DNA of 22,500 nucleotides from Chara braunii (lineage: Eukaryota; Streptophyta; Charophyceae; Charales; Characeae): assembly GCA_003427395.1 (NCBI GenBank), contig BFEA01000381.1:1148950-1171449 (forward strand). The letters run 5' to 3'. Made by a program: the position numbers and the translations under genes. This document shows, one piece after another, positions 8,044-16,313 of this stretch. The notes under the pieces were generated by a model, which saw only the letters and a program-made list of their open reading frames with translations, made no database searches and was not told where the DNA came from. Each line of letters begins with the position of its first letter. Within the stretch, counting starts at the first letter, position 1.

Positions 8044-8160
8044 TTATTATTATTTTTTTCAAAACAATTCATACTCATTATAACAATCACAAAGGGGAGG
8101 CCAGAGACCTCACAATTCCACCCGGAGTTATCCCGGCAGCATCAGCCGGTTTAGCTTATC
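8044..8160 (-). repeat. LINE 3' terminal box with stem-loop and A/AAT tail (L1a)
   Basis: Minus-strand order: CCGGCTGATGCTGCCGGGAT, then GAATTGTGAGGTC, the stem-loop GAGGTC-TCT-GGCCTC (8097-8111), then an AAT-containing A-rich tail. The same order is found at the 3' end of L3 (14270-14395), where the stem-loop reads GAGGTC-GCC-GACCTC. Confidence 0.8.
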
Positions 8161-8530
8161 AATTAAACCTCACTGTTTCTAAACTCTATCCCTCCTCAGA
8201 TCTACGCAACATACATCACTCCCTTCTACTAGCTGACTAATCCCACTCAGAGAATTATCCGTTTGCCCCTCATGATCACATTGCAAGCTTTCTTTCTTCC
8301 TTCTCACGATGGACGTTCAACCAATGCTCTAGTCTATTCTATAGCCTACCCCGGCTATATCTTCACAGGCCTACACGGCCTGGCACCGGCCTAGAACAAA
8401 GTTCCTAGTTACCTTGGCACAATACCACCCTCCACCCCTTACTGACCTCCTGCAATCTGAAGCTCGAACCGAAATGCCCTGGTTCGTAGCCCCACTCCTG
8501 CTAACCAACTACCCCCCTTTTAACAGCCAA

Positions 8531-9110
8531 TTAATGATAGCCCGCCAGCTGATTACGAATAGTCCAGGTCCTCATAAACCACCATAATGCACGTCGACAG
8601 GCTTTTCCCTCCCTTGCCTTCCTTCGCCAATCCACTGCTATTGCCTGTCTCAGACCTTTTTTTATTGTTGCCTTCAGCTCCTTGTCTGAGAAATGGTGTC
8701 TTTCTAACCTAGAGCGATTGCGATCCGCCAAGATTACTGCACAGATCACAGCCCTGGCCAACTGTGCTACGTACAGCCAACCCCTGAGGCCTGTGCTTCC
8801 CTCCTCAGTAAAACCCAACAAAAGTTCAACCCACTTCTCATCCCAGACTATCCCTTCTTCCCCCATCAACTGCGAATGTGTGGCCCACCAACGCCAGATA
8901 TGTCTGGACGCCGGACAGTGTCTGGTGGACTCGAATGGCCAGCTGCAACGAGTACAACCCAGCTCCACTTCCACTCCTCGTGCTCTGAGCCATACTGCAG
9001 AGGGAGTTACTAGCAAGGAGAGCATCCACAATATACTTGCATGTTTCACGTTTAGGAGATCCATGAGCACCTGTGACGAGCTTTTTTCTGCATCCGTGTG
9101 ATTTTCTGCG
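8531..9110 (-). pseudogene. LINE ORF2 C-terminus with zinc-knuckle (zf-RVT type) domain, degenerate
   Basis: Minus-strand frame ending at the stop 8531-8533. Seen: WLRARGVEVELGCTRCSWPF with C-x2-C, then ESTRHCPASRHIWRWW, a basic tail (KACRRALWWFMRTWTIRNQL) and stop. The zf-RVT knuckle normally reads CxxC...E..HL....C. Copy L2 has NRHLWLGCPYSKRIW, while this copy has RHCPASRHIW, a 12-base in-frame deletion near 8917 that removes four residues between H and C. The frame extends upstream to 9343, but residues before about 9110 show no LINE similarity. Known role: the knuckle lies after the RT domain in plant L1-type ORF2 proteins. Confidence 0.7.
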
Positions 9111-10036
9111 CAAGACGACGTCCGGGGTTGAGTTGGGATGGTCAGGTGAATTGCATGGGTGCCCGGGCTTTGCTTGTTTTTCTGGGGGAATTGAGGTCGG
9201 GGTAATCTTGCGACGGTTGGTATCCGATCACGCCTTAGCAAGCGCGAAAGGTAACTATTGACATAGCTTCTTTCTTGTTCTGCTGTGGGAAAATGAGAAT
9301 TTTGGCGCAATCGCCGCGTGGGAAAATCTTTTTGAATTTTCAACTGATGTCGAGCCCCCGCGGGCTCTCGGAATCTGCTTCGTCTAGAATTTCTTTTTGC
9401 AATTAGGATTTAGATTAGGAATTTAGGTGCACCTCAATTTTTGTTGCACAACGCTTCTTGCTTACGCACGCCTTGTCGCGTCAGGATCTACGCTCTGATT
9501 TTTTCGCGCCTTAATCCTTGCGTGTAACTGTAATTTTGTTTTGGCGGCCATGATTGCAACTGTAACCCTCTCGTTCTTGGTATCTTTTGTGGTGCCCCCG
9601 TGTGCACGCACTTCTCCCTCTGTCCTATTGACCTGAACGCTTGCATGGCAAGATTGTTGTGTGGAGTGAGGCTACGTCCCCCACGCCGCGGCCTGGCCAT
9701 GCAATTGTAGGCACTTCCTTCCTCCTCCTTCCCCCTACTCGGACACAATCCGGGGTATCGCACACACGCATGCATGCTATAAACTTCGCAAGTGCGAGCA
9801 ACTCGCTCTCTAAGAATTTTGGTAGTTAGTGCGATCGAGAGGATCGGCTAACGAGGAAGTGTTGACAGGTGAGTAGAGAGTTAGGCGATCGGACGAGCTG
9901 AGGTTGGGCATGCGGTGTTGACGTGGGGCCGCGACAAGCCGTGGCGCACGGGTGAACCTGGCTTGCATGCTCGGATCAAGCGTGGTGACAACTCTGTGTG
10001 GGTGCGAGGCGACGGACTGCCCGCATGGGGGGTTGT

Positions 10037-10125
<89 letters not shown>

Positions 10126-11417
10126 AAGAGAAAGAGAGAGAGAGAGAGAAACGGGAGATGTGTGAGGAGCTTCTTCTTCCACTCTTTTAAGTAATTTTGG
10201 CTCTTCTTCTATCCTTCTGAGCAATTTTTGTATTCGGAGCAAGTTGTCCTTTTCCTTTCTGGATCGACATCTCATATTTTTCATTGGTTCTTTTTAGAAG
10301 TCGATGTATGGCTGTATTCCTCCACTCCCATCCTCTTAAGAGTCTTAACTTTTGAATCGATAAATCTGATTGGTTGGTCACCCACGATCGAATCTTGTGC
10401 GTCCCAGGGCTGTTGGCAGAAGAACTGTTGGCATAAGAACTGTTGCATAAGGATCCTCAATTCCCTTGGTTGATGTGTATGTGTGTGCGTGAAGCTGAAT
10501 GCATGAGTGTTAGGTGTGAATCCTGTCTGAGTATGAACTAGATATGCACGCTAGACGATTAAGATGTTTGCAGCATCATAGGACGATCCATCCCACGAAC
10601 AACTAACTTTCACCCATCCGATCGAAGGAGAGGTCTCGTGCACGCATGCGTAGGCTCGACTAAGCAAGATCGCTGCCTACACGCATGTCTGCGAAACTTG
10701 AACTCGATCGATTTCCTGAATGTCTCAATGTCCGCCCGACGCCCGCCCTATAATATGAATCTCGAAATCCCTTTTTGTATCACAGACCGGGAGTGTTTGA
10801 GAGATCAGGAATTCCGGGGATATCGGGAACGCTCCCGCTTGTCAGCCCAATCGAGGGCGGACCCGCCGAACTTCCCTTATTTAACCGGAACCGAACGTAT
10901 TTGCGAGTGGGATCTCGACCGGGCTCTGGGACGTATCCTCCATCTCCCCAGCTACTCTGGCCCGTACACGTGTCACGTCGTTACGAAACCAGGGATCATT
11001 ATCTTAGGGACCGAGTTTCCTCCCTATCACCGCATCCTGCCCTATCACTCCTTAACCATTGTCCCCTGACCCGCAATCGCCCCCTACTGGCCCAATCCCC
11101 CGTGCTCGGAGTGCTTGCAAGATCACGAGTATCGAGCCTTCGACTTCATCTGGCGAACGCGCTAGGAGGAGGAGCGACGGGCACACAGCCTTCGGCTGAG
11201 ACCGGCCGCGTCCGACTCCGAAGCCTGTGACGTTCGGCGCGAACAGGTGATCAACCAGCGAGATCGCCAGAGCGTCCCGACGGTCCACCAGATACGAGTC
11301 CAACCCAGACGACAAAACAAGTGGAGGCGGTAGCCCCGGTTCCCTAAGCATAAAGCAGGACTCCGATCCGCACCTATCCTCCTGCATTCGCATCCCTGAA
11401 ACTTGCCGCAGGAGATC
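9111..11417. other. Foreign segment inside LINE L1a, unassigned
   Basis: About 2.3 kb with no recognised gene. It separates two LINE blocks that are adjacent in copy L2. Seen: a TATA-like box TATAAAC at 9778-9784 and a GA microsatellite beginning 255 bases after it. The same spacing (264 bases) occurs in the probable solo LTR at 16823-19048, so an LTR is a reasonable guess. Exact ends and a target duplication were not found. Confidence 0.3.
10039..10150. repeat. (AG)n microsatellite
   Basis: About 112 bases of AG repeats, pure at first and interrupted by AAAG units in the last 35 bases. Confidence 0.95.
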
Positions 11418-12085
11418 TCAGTTCCGACCTGGGACTCCACCCCCACTTTCCAAAAATCCTTGGCACACCCCTTTTTGCACTTCCAGGCCAACTGACACTC
11501 CGATCAGGAAGTCGCGCCGGGCGTGAGGTTGGGCGTCACACACCTTCCACTGCTTCCTGAAGTTCTCTGTTTCCTCCTGCAGATCTATCGGCAAAACAGC
11601 ACTCCACCTGGCTATTGCCACCGACACAGGGGACCTCAGTGGCTTCTGGGCAATCAGGTACGATTCCCCTGTTGAGTAATTGGCCAAGTTCAAGCCTTGT
11701 GGATGCGCCCTGGTGATCTTTCCGTCTGACCAGCTCCACGCAACCGGGTCATTTGACAAGTTGCGCAGTGCCGTCTGACCCACCCAAACTGTACTGCGCA
11801 CACCCCCTCTCCCGTCCCTCTGTTGTATCACTCGTATCTGTGGAGGGTTGTCCCAGACTTGGACCGTTGCTTCTTGTCCTTCTCTCAAGCTACCGCCGGT
11901 AGAGGATACCGTCCAAACCACCACCTTCCTGAATCCACTCTCCGTTACTTCCTGCAACCTCCAGACTGTAGGCGGGTCTGAAGGGATCACTGGTGCGTAC
12001 CAGGTGCCAGGTGGGTCCTGCCCTTCCGGGCCCAGGAGGTCTATCCACCTTTGTGGGACAGCCTGTTTCAATGCTAGCAAGTGGG
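11418..12085 (-). pseudogene. LINE ORF2 fragment downstream of the RT domain
   Basis: Open minus-strand frame. Sequence landmarks are LKQAVPQRWIDLLGPEGQDP, then WTVSSTGG, WVGQTALRNLSNDPVAWSWS and SGESYLIAQKP-like sequence. It aligns with copy L2 (13195-13650: WTAEISWTEELSLRF, FRGTPLASLNVDPTRWLLWV). This indicates the region between RT and the zinc knuckle of the same LINE family. The frame reads through into the flanking B2 element up to 12164; the first residues MPRHTNVANCIFDIF are transposon sequence, not LINE. Confidence 0.6.
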
Positions 12086-12189
12086 GCATCTCGGATTTTG
12101 ACATGCTGTGTGGCAAGGAGAAAATGTCGAAAATGCAGTTTGCGACATTGGTGTGGCGAGGCACTCAGTGCTGGAAACCGGGTCCAGCG

Positions 12190-12695
12190 TCCCATATATC
12201 TGCAAACACAAAAAAAACAAATGGACCGAAACAGCAACCTCAAAACAAAGAACAGAACCAAAAGAGAACAACCAGAATGAAAAGGAAGAATCTATCTAAC
12301 TAAGAGGTAAACGGCAAGTGAGGGTCCAATGCTCCTCATGGCTGAACTATCGAAGGGCGAGGGAAACAAATGACTGCAACCAAAAAAAACAGTGGATCCA
12401 GAAAACAAGGCGAATAAAAGGGAGAATCTAACTACGAAGGTAACTTTCATTGGCAGGTCAGGGGCCACTGTCCCCGGCTTCACTGACTTCTGCAATTCAG
12501 AGACAGGTAGACTAAGTAGCCTAAACCGGCTACAAGGTTAACCATGGGGAGAAGACCAGTCCGCCTTTGGGTCTTGGTTTCACCAACTTGTGTTTAGTGC
12601 CCCCTTCCAAAACCTGGAGGTTGCTTTTCGGGCAGATCCGCCCCAGGCTTGGCCTTGCGATACCAATCAGACCAGAAACACTGCCAACATAAGGT
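12190..12695 (-). other. Probable LINE L2 3' UTR and unassigned A-rich repeats
   Basis: The part near 12480-12545 resembles the L1a 3' UTR (GAATTGCAGAAGTCAGTGAA on the minus strand versus GATTGCAGGAGGTCAGTAAG). Two similar A-rich blocks lie at about 12195-12312 and 12380-12445, each ending GAATCTAAC/GAATCTATCTAAC. No poly(A) tail in the LINE orientation was found, so the L2 3' end is not fixed. Confidence 0.4.
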
Positions 12696-13650
12696 TCACA
12701 TGGCAAATTGGAGCTGAAGGTACTCACGCCATTCCTGTCGAAATGTGTGTGAGTTCCTCTCGTTCCAGATCGTGGTCATGACAATGGCTCTAAAAGTCTG
12801 TCCCACGTAACAGACTAGGTTGTCGCCTCTGTTAGCCACTAGCGCGATGGCGGATAAGATGAACCCATCTGTCCAGTTGAAGGATGACCACTGTAGATTC
12901 GACCAGTGTCTTTGCCACCAGTGCCAGATGCGCTTGGAGTAAGGGCATCCCAGCCAGAGGTGGCGATTGGTCTCCCATGCCCACTGGCAGCGAGAGCAAA
13001 CTGTTGAGACTTCCATGCCTCTGCTTGCCAGATAGGTTGCAGTGNTTGGTCTCCCATGCCCACTGGCAGCGAGAGCAAACTGTTGAGACTTCCATGCCTC
13101 TGCTTGCCAGATAGGTTGCAGTGCGTATGATTAACATCGATTGTTGCCACAGCAAACTACTCAATGTTTCAGAGGGCAGTTTCTTAAGAAGATGTCAATG
13201 CTCTTTTTGTGTTTCTTGGTCGTAGTAGATCAGACTCATCAGAGCCAACTCTCGCCTGTGTTTACTCACCAAGTCAAAGGGGCGGCGTGGTGCCCATTCT
13301 CTCAGCAGGCCGGTAGGCCCGGTACCAATTATCTTGGATGTATAGCAATGCATAGGAATAGCAGATTTCCCATGCTGGATTTTAGTGACCCATAGTAGCC
13401 ATCTAGTGGGGTCCACATTGAGGGATGCGAGCGGGGTACCTCTAAATCTTACTTTGGGGTGAGCTACACCGTGTCTGTCCAAGTTTAGATCAACTCTACA
13501 CTCCTCTAGGTCCGGTATTACGGTGCAAATACCCTCTGCCTCGAATCTAAGGGAGAGTTCTTCAGTCCAACTGATCTCTGCTGTCCAGGTCAGACTCTGT
13601 AAGATTGGAGGACTTTGGCTACCACCGTAGATCATTAATCTTTCAATCAT
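12696..13650 (-). pseudogene. LINE ORF2 C-terminal half (copy L2), interrupted
   Basis: Reading the minus strand from 13650: a post-RT region (FRGTPLASLNVDPTRWLLWV), an in-frame stop at 13195-13197, then LLKKLPSETLSSLLW, and the knuckle VCSRCQWAWETNRHLWLGCP with C-x2-C, E, H and C intact. It continues to RIWHWW and the stop at 12696. A 79-base duplication at the N (12967-13123) shifts the frame; dropping one copy restores a single frame. It belongs to the same family as L1a but is clearly divergent. RT and EN are missing. Confidence 0.75.
12967..13123. repeat. 78-bp exact direct duplication around a single N
   Basis: Copy 1 is 12967-13044, N is at 13045, copy 2 is 13046-13123; the copies look identical. 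The 79-base offset breaks the LINE L2 reading frame. This is best explained as two contig ends joined without merging their overlap. Confidence 0.9.
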
Positions 13651-13739
13651 TTGTTATGCATTATTTCATTCAGTTATTTACAATTCAATTATTGCAATTC
13701 AGAGCAAAACACTTGTCTTGTCTGAGATTTTCTGTCATT

Positions 13740-14395
13740 GCAATCTGATTTCTGTCAATGTCTGAGGAACATCAGGGGAAGCGGAAACATGGGAAGGATG
13801 TGGCTCACAGAAACCTGGGCATTGCCAGGGGGCTTAGCTTCAGTTGCAGGTACAAGGTTGGAATCGTCACGATGGCTCAAGGGGTAGTTTAGGAAGCGAA
13901 GGTAGGGGCGGTGTACTAGTAGGATATACCAGGGCAGTGGGCACTCGGTTCGTTAGGGTCACAGTGGACCAAATTGGGGTGGAGGATGGAGAGTGTCAAT
14001 CTCACAATGCCATTGGAATGGATGTTCCAACCGGCCAGTTTTATTCAGGCCGGGGGTAGGCCTGTGTATTAGATTGGGCTAGTTTGGGTACGCATGCAGA
14101 GGTCGAACCAAGCCTATACTAGGTAGAGGCGCGTCCCTCCTATAGGTAGACTAGATACGGCAGACGAGGTTATTAGTGGTTTTTGGTGCTAGGCCTACAA
14201 TAGGTGTATTATTTGAGTAGTTTAGCCGGAGGTGCGATTCTGAATCAGCGGATTCTCAGTGTTTAAGTGCACCCGGCTAATGCTGCGAGGATAACTAGGG
14301 GTTGAATTGTGAGGTCGCCGACCTCGTCTAGCCTGATTTTAAGAATAGATCTTGAATTGAATTGTGTTAAAAATAATAATAATAATAAAAAAAAA
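13740..14395 (+). mobile_element. LINE relic L3: endonuclease fragment joined to the 3' end
   Basis: Plus strand. One frame has LRNIRGSGNMGRMWLTETWALP (N-terminal EEP-type endonuclease pattern with LTETW). A second frame has HDGSRGSLGSEGRGGVLVGY and TRFVRVTVDQIG (13859-13980), also EEP-like. It then passes straight to a 3' UTR with the family's terminal box, the stem-loop at 14311-14325 and an A-rich tail with AAT units at 14368-14395. RT and the zinc knuckle are missing, so the copy has a large internal deletion plus frameshifts. Flanking 14396-14450 is family D sequence. Confidence 0.6.
14270..14395 (+). repeat. LINE 3' terminal box with stem-loop and A/AAT tail (L3)
   Basis: CCGGCTAATGCTGCGAGGAT, GAATTGTGAGGTC, the perfect 6-bp stem-loop GAGGTC-GCC-GACCTC, then A-rich sequence with five AAT units. 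It pairs with the L1a 3' end in inverted orientation. Confidence 0.8.
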
Positions 14396-14455
14396 GATTG
14401 AAAAATGAGAATGCAACTTCGGGTAGAACATGGGAAGATACACCACCAGTTAGCC
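14396..14455. mobile_element. Family D remnant (D5) beside the LINE tail
   Basis: GATTGAAAAATGAGAATGCA, CTTCGGGTAGAACATGGGAA and GATACACCACC match D4 at 20510-20560. The LINE L3 tail abuts it directly, so L3 appears to have inserted into a D element. Confidence 0.55.
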
Positions 14456-14545
14456 ACAGACGGGCAGAGTTTTCCCACACTCTTCCAAGTCTTCTTCTAT
14501 CTCCCTTTTCTCTAGGTTCAAACAGGCTGTTAGGACAGACATAAT
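14456..14545. other. Unassigned
   Basis: No feature recognised; pyrimidine-rich. Confidence 0.3.
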
Positions 14546-15080
14546 GGGGACTGGGTAAACTGCAAAAGAAAGACAGGACCTGGTTCGCTACAAGAGGCCA
14601 AGTCCTCCTTTCTTTCAAAGTGGTCTGCAGTATATGCCTGGGTGACATTTGCAGATTGCAGGAAAATGGAGGGTGCGGCAGTGTCACACTTTCAGTTTCG
14701 AAAGGGCGAAAAAAACATGTGCGGGAAACAGAATCGGGTGCGGAGTTTGAAAATGGCAATATGGGTAAAAATGGCTGTGGCCAGCGTGTGATTTTGTTGC
14801 CCTTTTCAAACTCGGGGAGCGAGTTTGTTGCCCTTTTCAAACTCGGCGTGCGGGTAAAAATGCTTTTGTTGCCCTTTCGAACTCGGTGCACGAGTTTGTT
14901 GCCCGTGTGTGATTTTGTTGGCCTTTTCAAACTCCTTTGTGCCACAACTGAACTTACGGGGACTGGGTAAACTGCAAAAGAAAGACAGGACCTGGTTCTC
15001 TACAAGAGTCCAAGTCCTCCTTTCTTTCAAAGTGGTCTGCAGTGGTTTTCAAACTCCTTTGAGCCACAACTGAACTTACC
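14546..15080. repeat. Direct duplication of an 86-bp unit flanking a motif cluster
   Basis: Copies at 14546-14631 and 14958-15043 differ at two positions. Copy 2 is bordered on both sides by a second duplicated string (TTTTCAAACTCCTTTG.GCC, continuing ACAACTGAACTTAC; 14926-14957 and 15046-15077). Between them lies a cluster of GAGTTTGAAAAGGGC-like motifs. Confidence 0.85.
14692..14940. repeat. Cluster of CAAACTC/GAGTTTG motifs
   Basis: Variants of CCCTTTTCAAACTC or its reverse occur at about 14694 (AGTTTCGAAAGGGC), 14738, 14801, 14832, 14869 and 14921, on both strands. This resembles the interior of the A/B/C elements, but no GGGCCTCG-type ends are visible. Confidence 0.6.
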
Positions 15081-15095
15081 CCTATTTTTTTGTAA

Positions 15096-15607
15096 GGGAA
15101 ACTACACGGGAGTCACAAAAACGAGTTATAATTGGAGTATGAGCCAAGATACAGTTTCGAATCGCAGTTTGGGCAATGTATATAACTGTAGCGGACCTCT
15201 GGTTGGCCTGTGAGACCAGCCCCTTGGCCTGTTCTCACAGGCCTGTGTTGTATTCGGGGCAGTCCAGTCCAGGCCGGTACCTCTGTCGGTACCAGCCAGT
15301 CCAGTCCAGTCCCGTCAGTCCGCTGGGGTATACCCCAGCTGTTGTCTGTTTTCTCTCTCATTCTGCATTCGCACAGTTTGGAGTACGTGCGTTGGAGTCT
15401 GGTGTGGGAGCTGTGCTGTGCCATCTCGCTCCCCTTCTTCCTCCATCTCCATCTCTATCGCTGGCAGAGCACCACACCTGGTGGGTCCGCCACAATAACC
15501 CAGCTTTCTGGCCAGGTAGGGTGCCCGAAGTGCAATTGCAAGCTCAGTCTGTATCTTGCCCCATAGTGCAATTATAACCCGTTTCTGTGACTCTATTTAA
15601 GTCACCC
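15096..15607. mobile_element. Foldback-type element F1
   Basis: The left arm begins GGGAAACTACACGGGAGTCA; the right arm reversed begins GGGTGACTTAAATAGAGTCA. The arms converge over about 60-80 bases (GAGTTATAATTG, AAGATACAG, TTTGGGCAATG versus CTTCGGGCACCC). The interior holds an 18-bp perfect palindrome (15322-15339) and a 10-bp inverted repeat GGCCTGTGAG (15205-15214 and 15234-15243). No target duplication was identified and there is no coding capacity. Confidence 0.75.
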
Positions 15608-15651
15608 ATTTTTTTTATGCTTTTTTTTTGCTGGGGGGGGGGGGGGGGGAT

Positions 15652-15845
15652 GGGTTATTCAGTAGAGTCACAAAAACGAGCTTTAATTGCACTATGGGGC
15701 AACATACAGTTTGCAATTGCACTTCGGGCACCCACTCTGGCCAGCCAGCTGGGTTGTGTACATTGCCCGAACTGCAATTCAAAACTGTATCTTGGCCCGT
15801 AGTGCAATCATAACTCATTTTTGTGCCTCCCGCCTAGTTTCCCCC
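15652..15845. mobile_element. Foldback-type element F2, compact
   Basis: About 194 bp, almost entirely two inverted arms (AGAGTCACAAAAACGAGCTT ... and, reversed right, GGGGAAACTAGGCGGGAGGC). Both arms carry GCAATTGCACTTCGGGCA-like sequence. It is preceded by a G homopolymer of about 17 bases (15633-15649). It gives the intact junction used to rejoin F3. Confidence 0.8.
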
Positions 15846-15884
15846 CTTTTTTTTTAAGGGCGACAGCCTTGATATATCATCGTG

Positions 15885-16060
15885 TTCCCGAAAACAAAAA
15901 AACAAAAAAAAATGGGAAGAAAGATTTCAATGGGGAACTGACCAGCCCTAGGTGATTTCAGAATTTCGTTCATCTGGTTCCATCTGAATTCGAACTCAAG
16001 ACTGCATTTCGACAGTTCATGGGTGTACCAACTGAGCAAAGCTCGTAGGTGACTGCAGGA
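15885..16060 (-). mobile_element. tRNA-derived SINE-like sequence
   Basis: On the minus strand a box A-like TTGCTCAGTTGGTA (16026-16039) is followed 42 bases later by a box B-like GAGTTCGAATTC (15986-15997), the spacing found in tRNA genes. Between them is an anticodon-loop-like CTGTCGA, but the anticodon arm does not pair, so it is not a functional tRNA. Downstream it ends near a T-rich tract (plus-strand A-rich 15893-15911). The ends are not fixed. Confidence 0.5.
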
Positions 16061-16313
16061 AAAATAGAGTACCCAAGCCTGCTCTTGGATAAACCCCACA
16101 CTACCCTACATATCCTTGACTCTTCTGGCAGTCCAATGGGCTAAGAGGGGTAGTGAAGTTTCTCCCAGGCTCACGGCCGCTCACCTCCTGCGATGTTTGG
16201 TTTCTCCTGGTTGCGAGTTTCAGCAGTGGTTACTACTTCAAGGTAAGCTGCGTAATGCTCCCACCACTCAGTTTCTAGGTAGACTGTGAGGCCCTGCCCT
16301 CTCACTTCTTACT
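16061..16313. other. Unassigned
   Basis: No gene recognised; contains the 5' side of the SINE-like sequence and ordinary unique-looking sequence. Confidence 0.3.

Larger units (their letters stand above)
8031..12096 (-). mobile_element. 5'-truncated L1-type LINE (copy L1a) inside element B2
   Basis: The LINE is about 8041-12085, minus strand. The target duplication is GCATCTCGAT at 8031-8040 versus GCATCTCGGAT at 12086-12096, and flanking B2 sequence continues on both sides. The 3' end carries an A-rich tail with AAT units (plus-strand TTATTATTATT at 8044-8055). The 5' end starts within ORF2 coding sequence (LLALKQAVPQRW), as expected for truncated target-primed insertion. EN and RT are absent. 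The distance between its two coding blocks is far longer than in copy L2, so 2.3-2.5 kb of foreign sequence probably lies within it. Confidence 0.8.
7307..12167. mobile_element. Element B2 (TGTCGAA family) with TCA target duplication, split by two insertions
   Basis: The left part is 7310-8040 (interrupted by A2 at 7402-7800); the right part is 12086-12164. TCA flanks at 7307-7309 and 12165-12167. The left end is GGACCTCGCCACACCAATGT; the right end reversed is GTGCCTCGCCACACCAATGT. Rejoining across both insertions gives a sequence collinear with B1 (inverted), including GGACTGTTGAAAATGT, GCAAGTTGCAGGCTGGGAAA in similar form, and the GACATGCTGTGTGGC inner repeat. It was interrupted by A2 (TTA duplication) and by a LINE (duplication of GCATCTCG.AT). 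Confidence 0.85.

Noticed and set aside
9111-9343. N-terminal extension of the LINE zinc-knuckle frame
   Set aside because: The frame is open, but the residues show no LINE similarity and copy L2 has a different sequence there; probably non-LINE DNA.
9915-10190. Open frame with Arg-Glu repeats
   Set aside because: Also produced by an AG microsatellite.
12086-12164. Start of the LINE frame at 12164
   Set aside because: These bases are the right end of element B2, not LINE; the LINE begins at about 12085.
13844-14059. Independent small gene
   Set aside because: Its sequence fits a fragment of a LINE endonuclease and it runs directly into the LINE 3' end.
15985-16040. True tRNA gene (anticodon GTC)
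   Set aside because: The anticodon stem does not pair and the acceptor stem is not evident; kept only as SINE-like.
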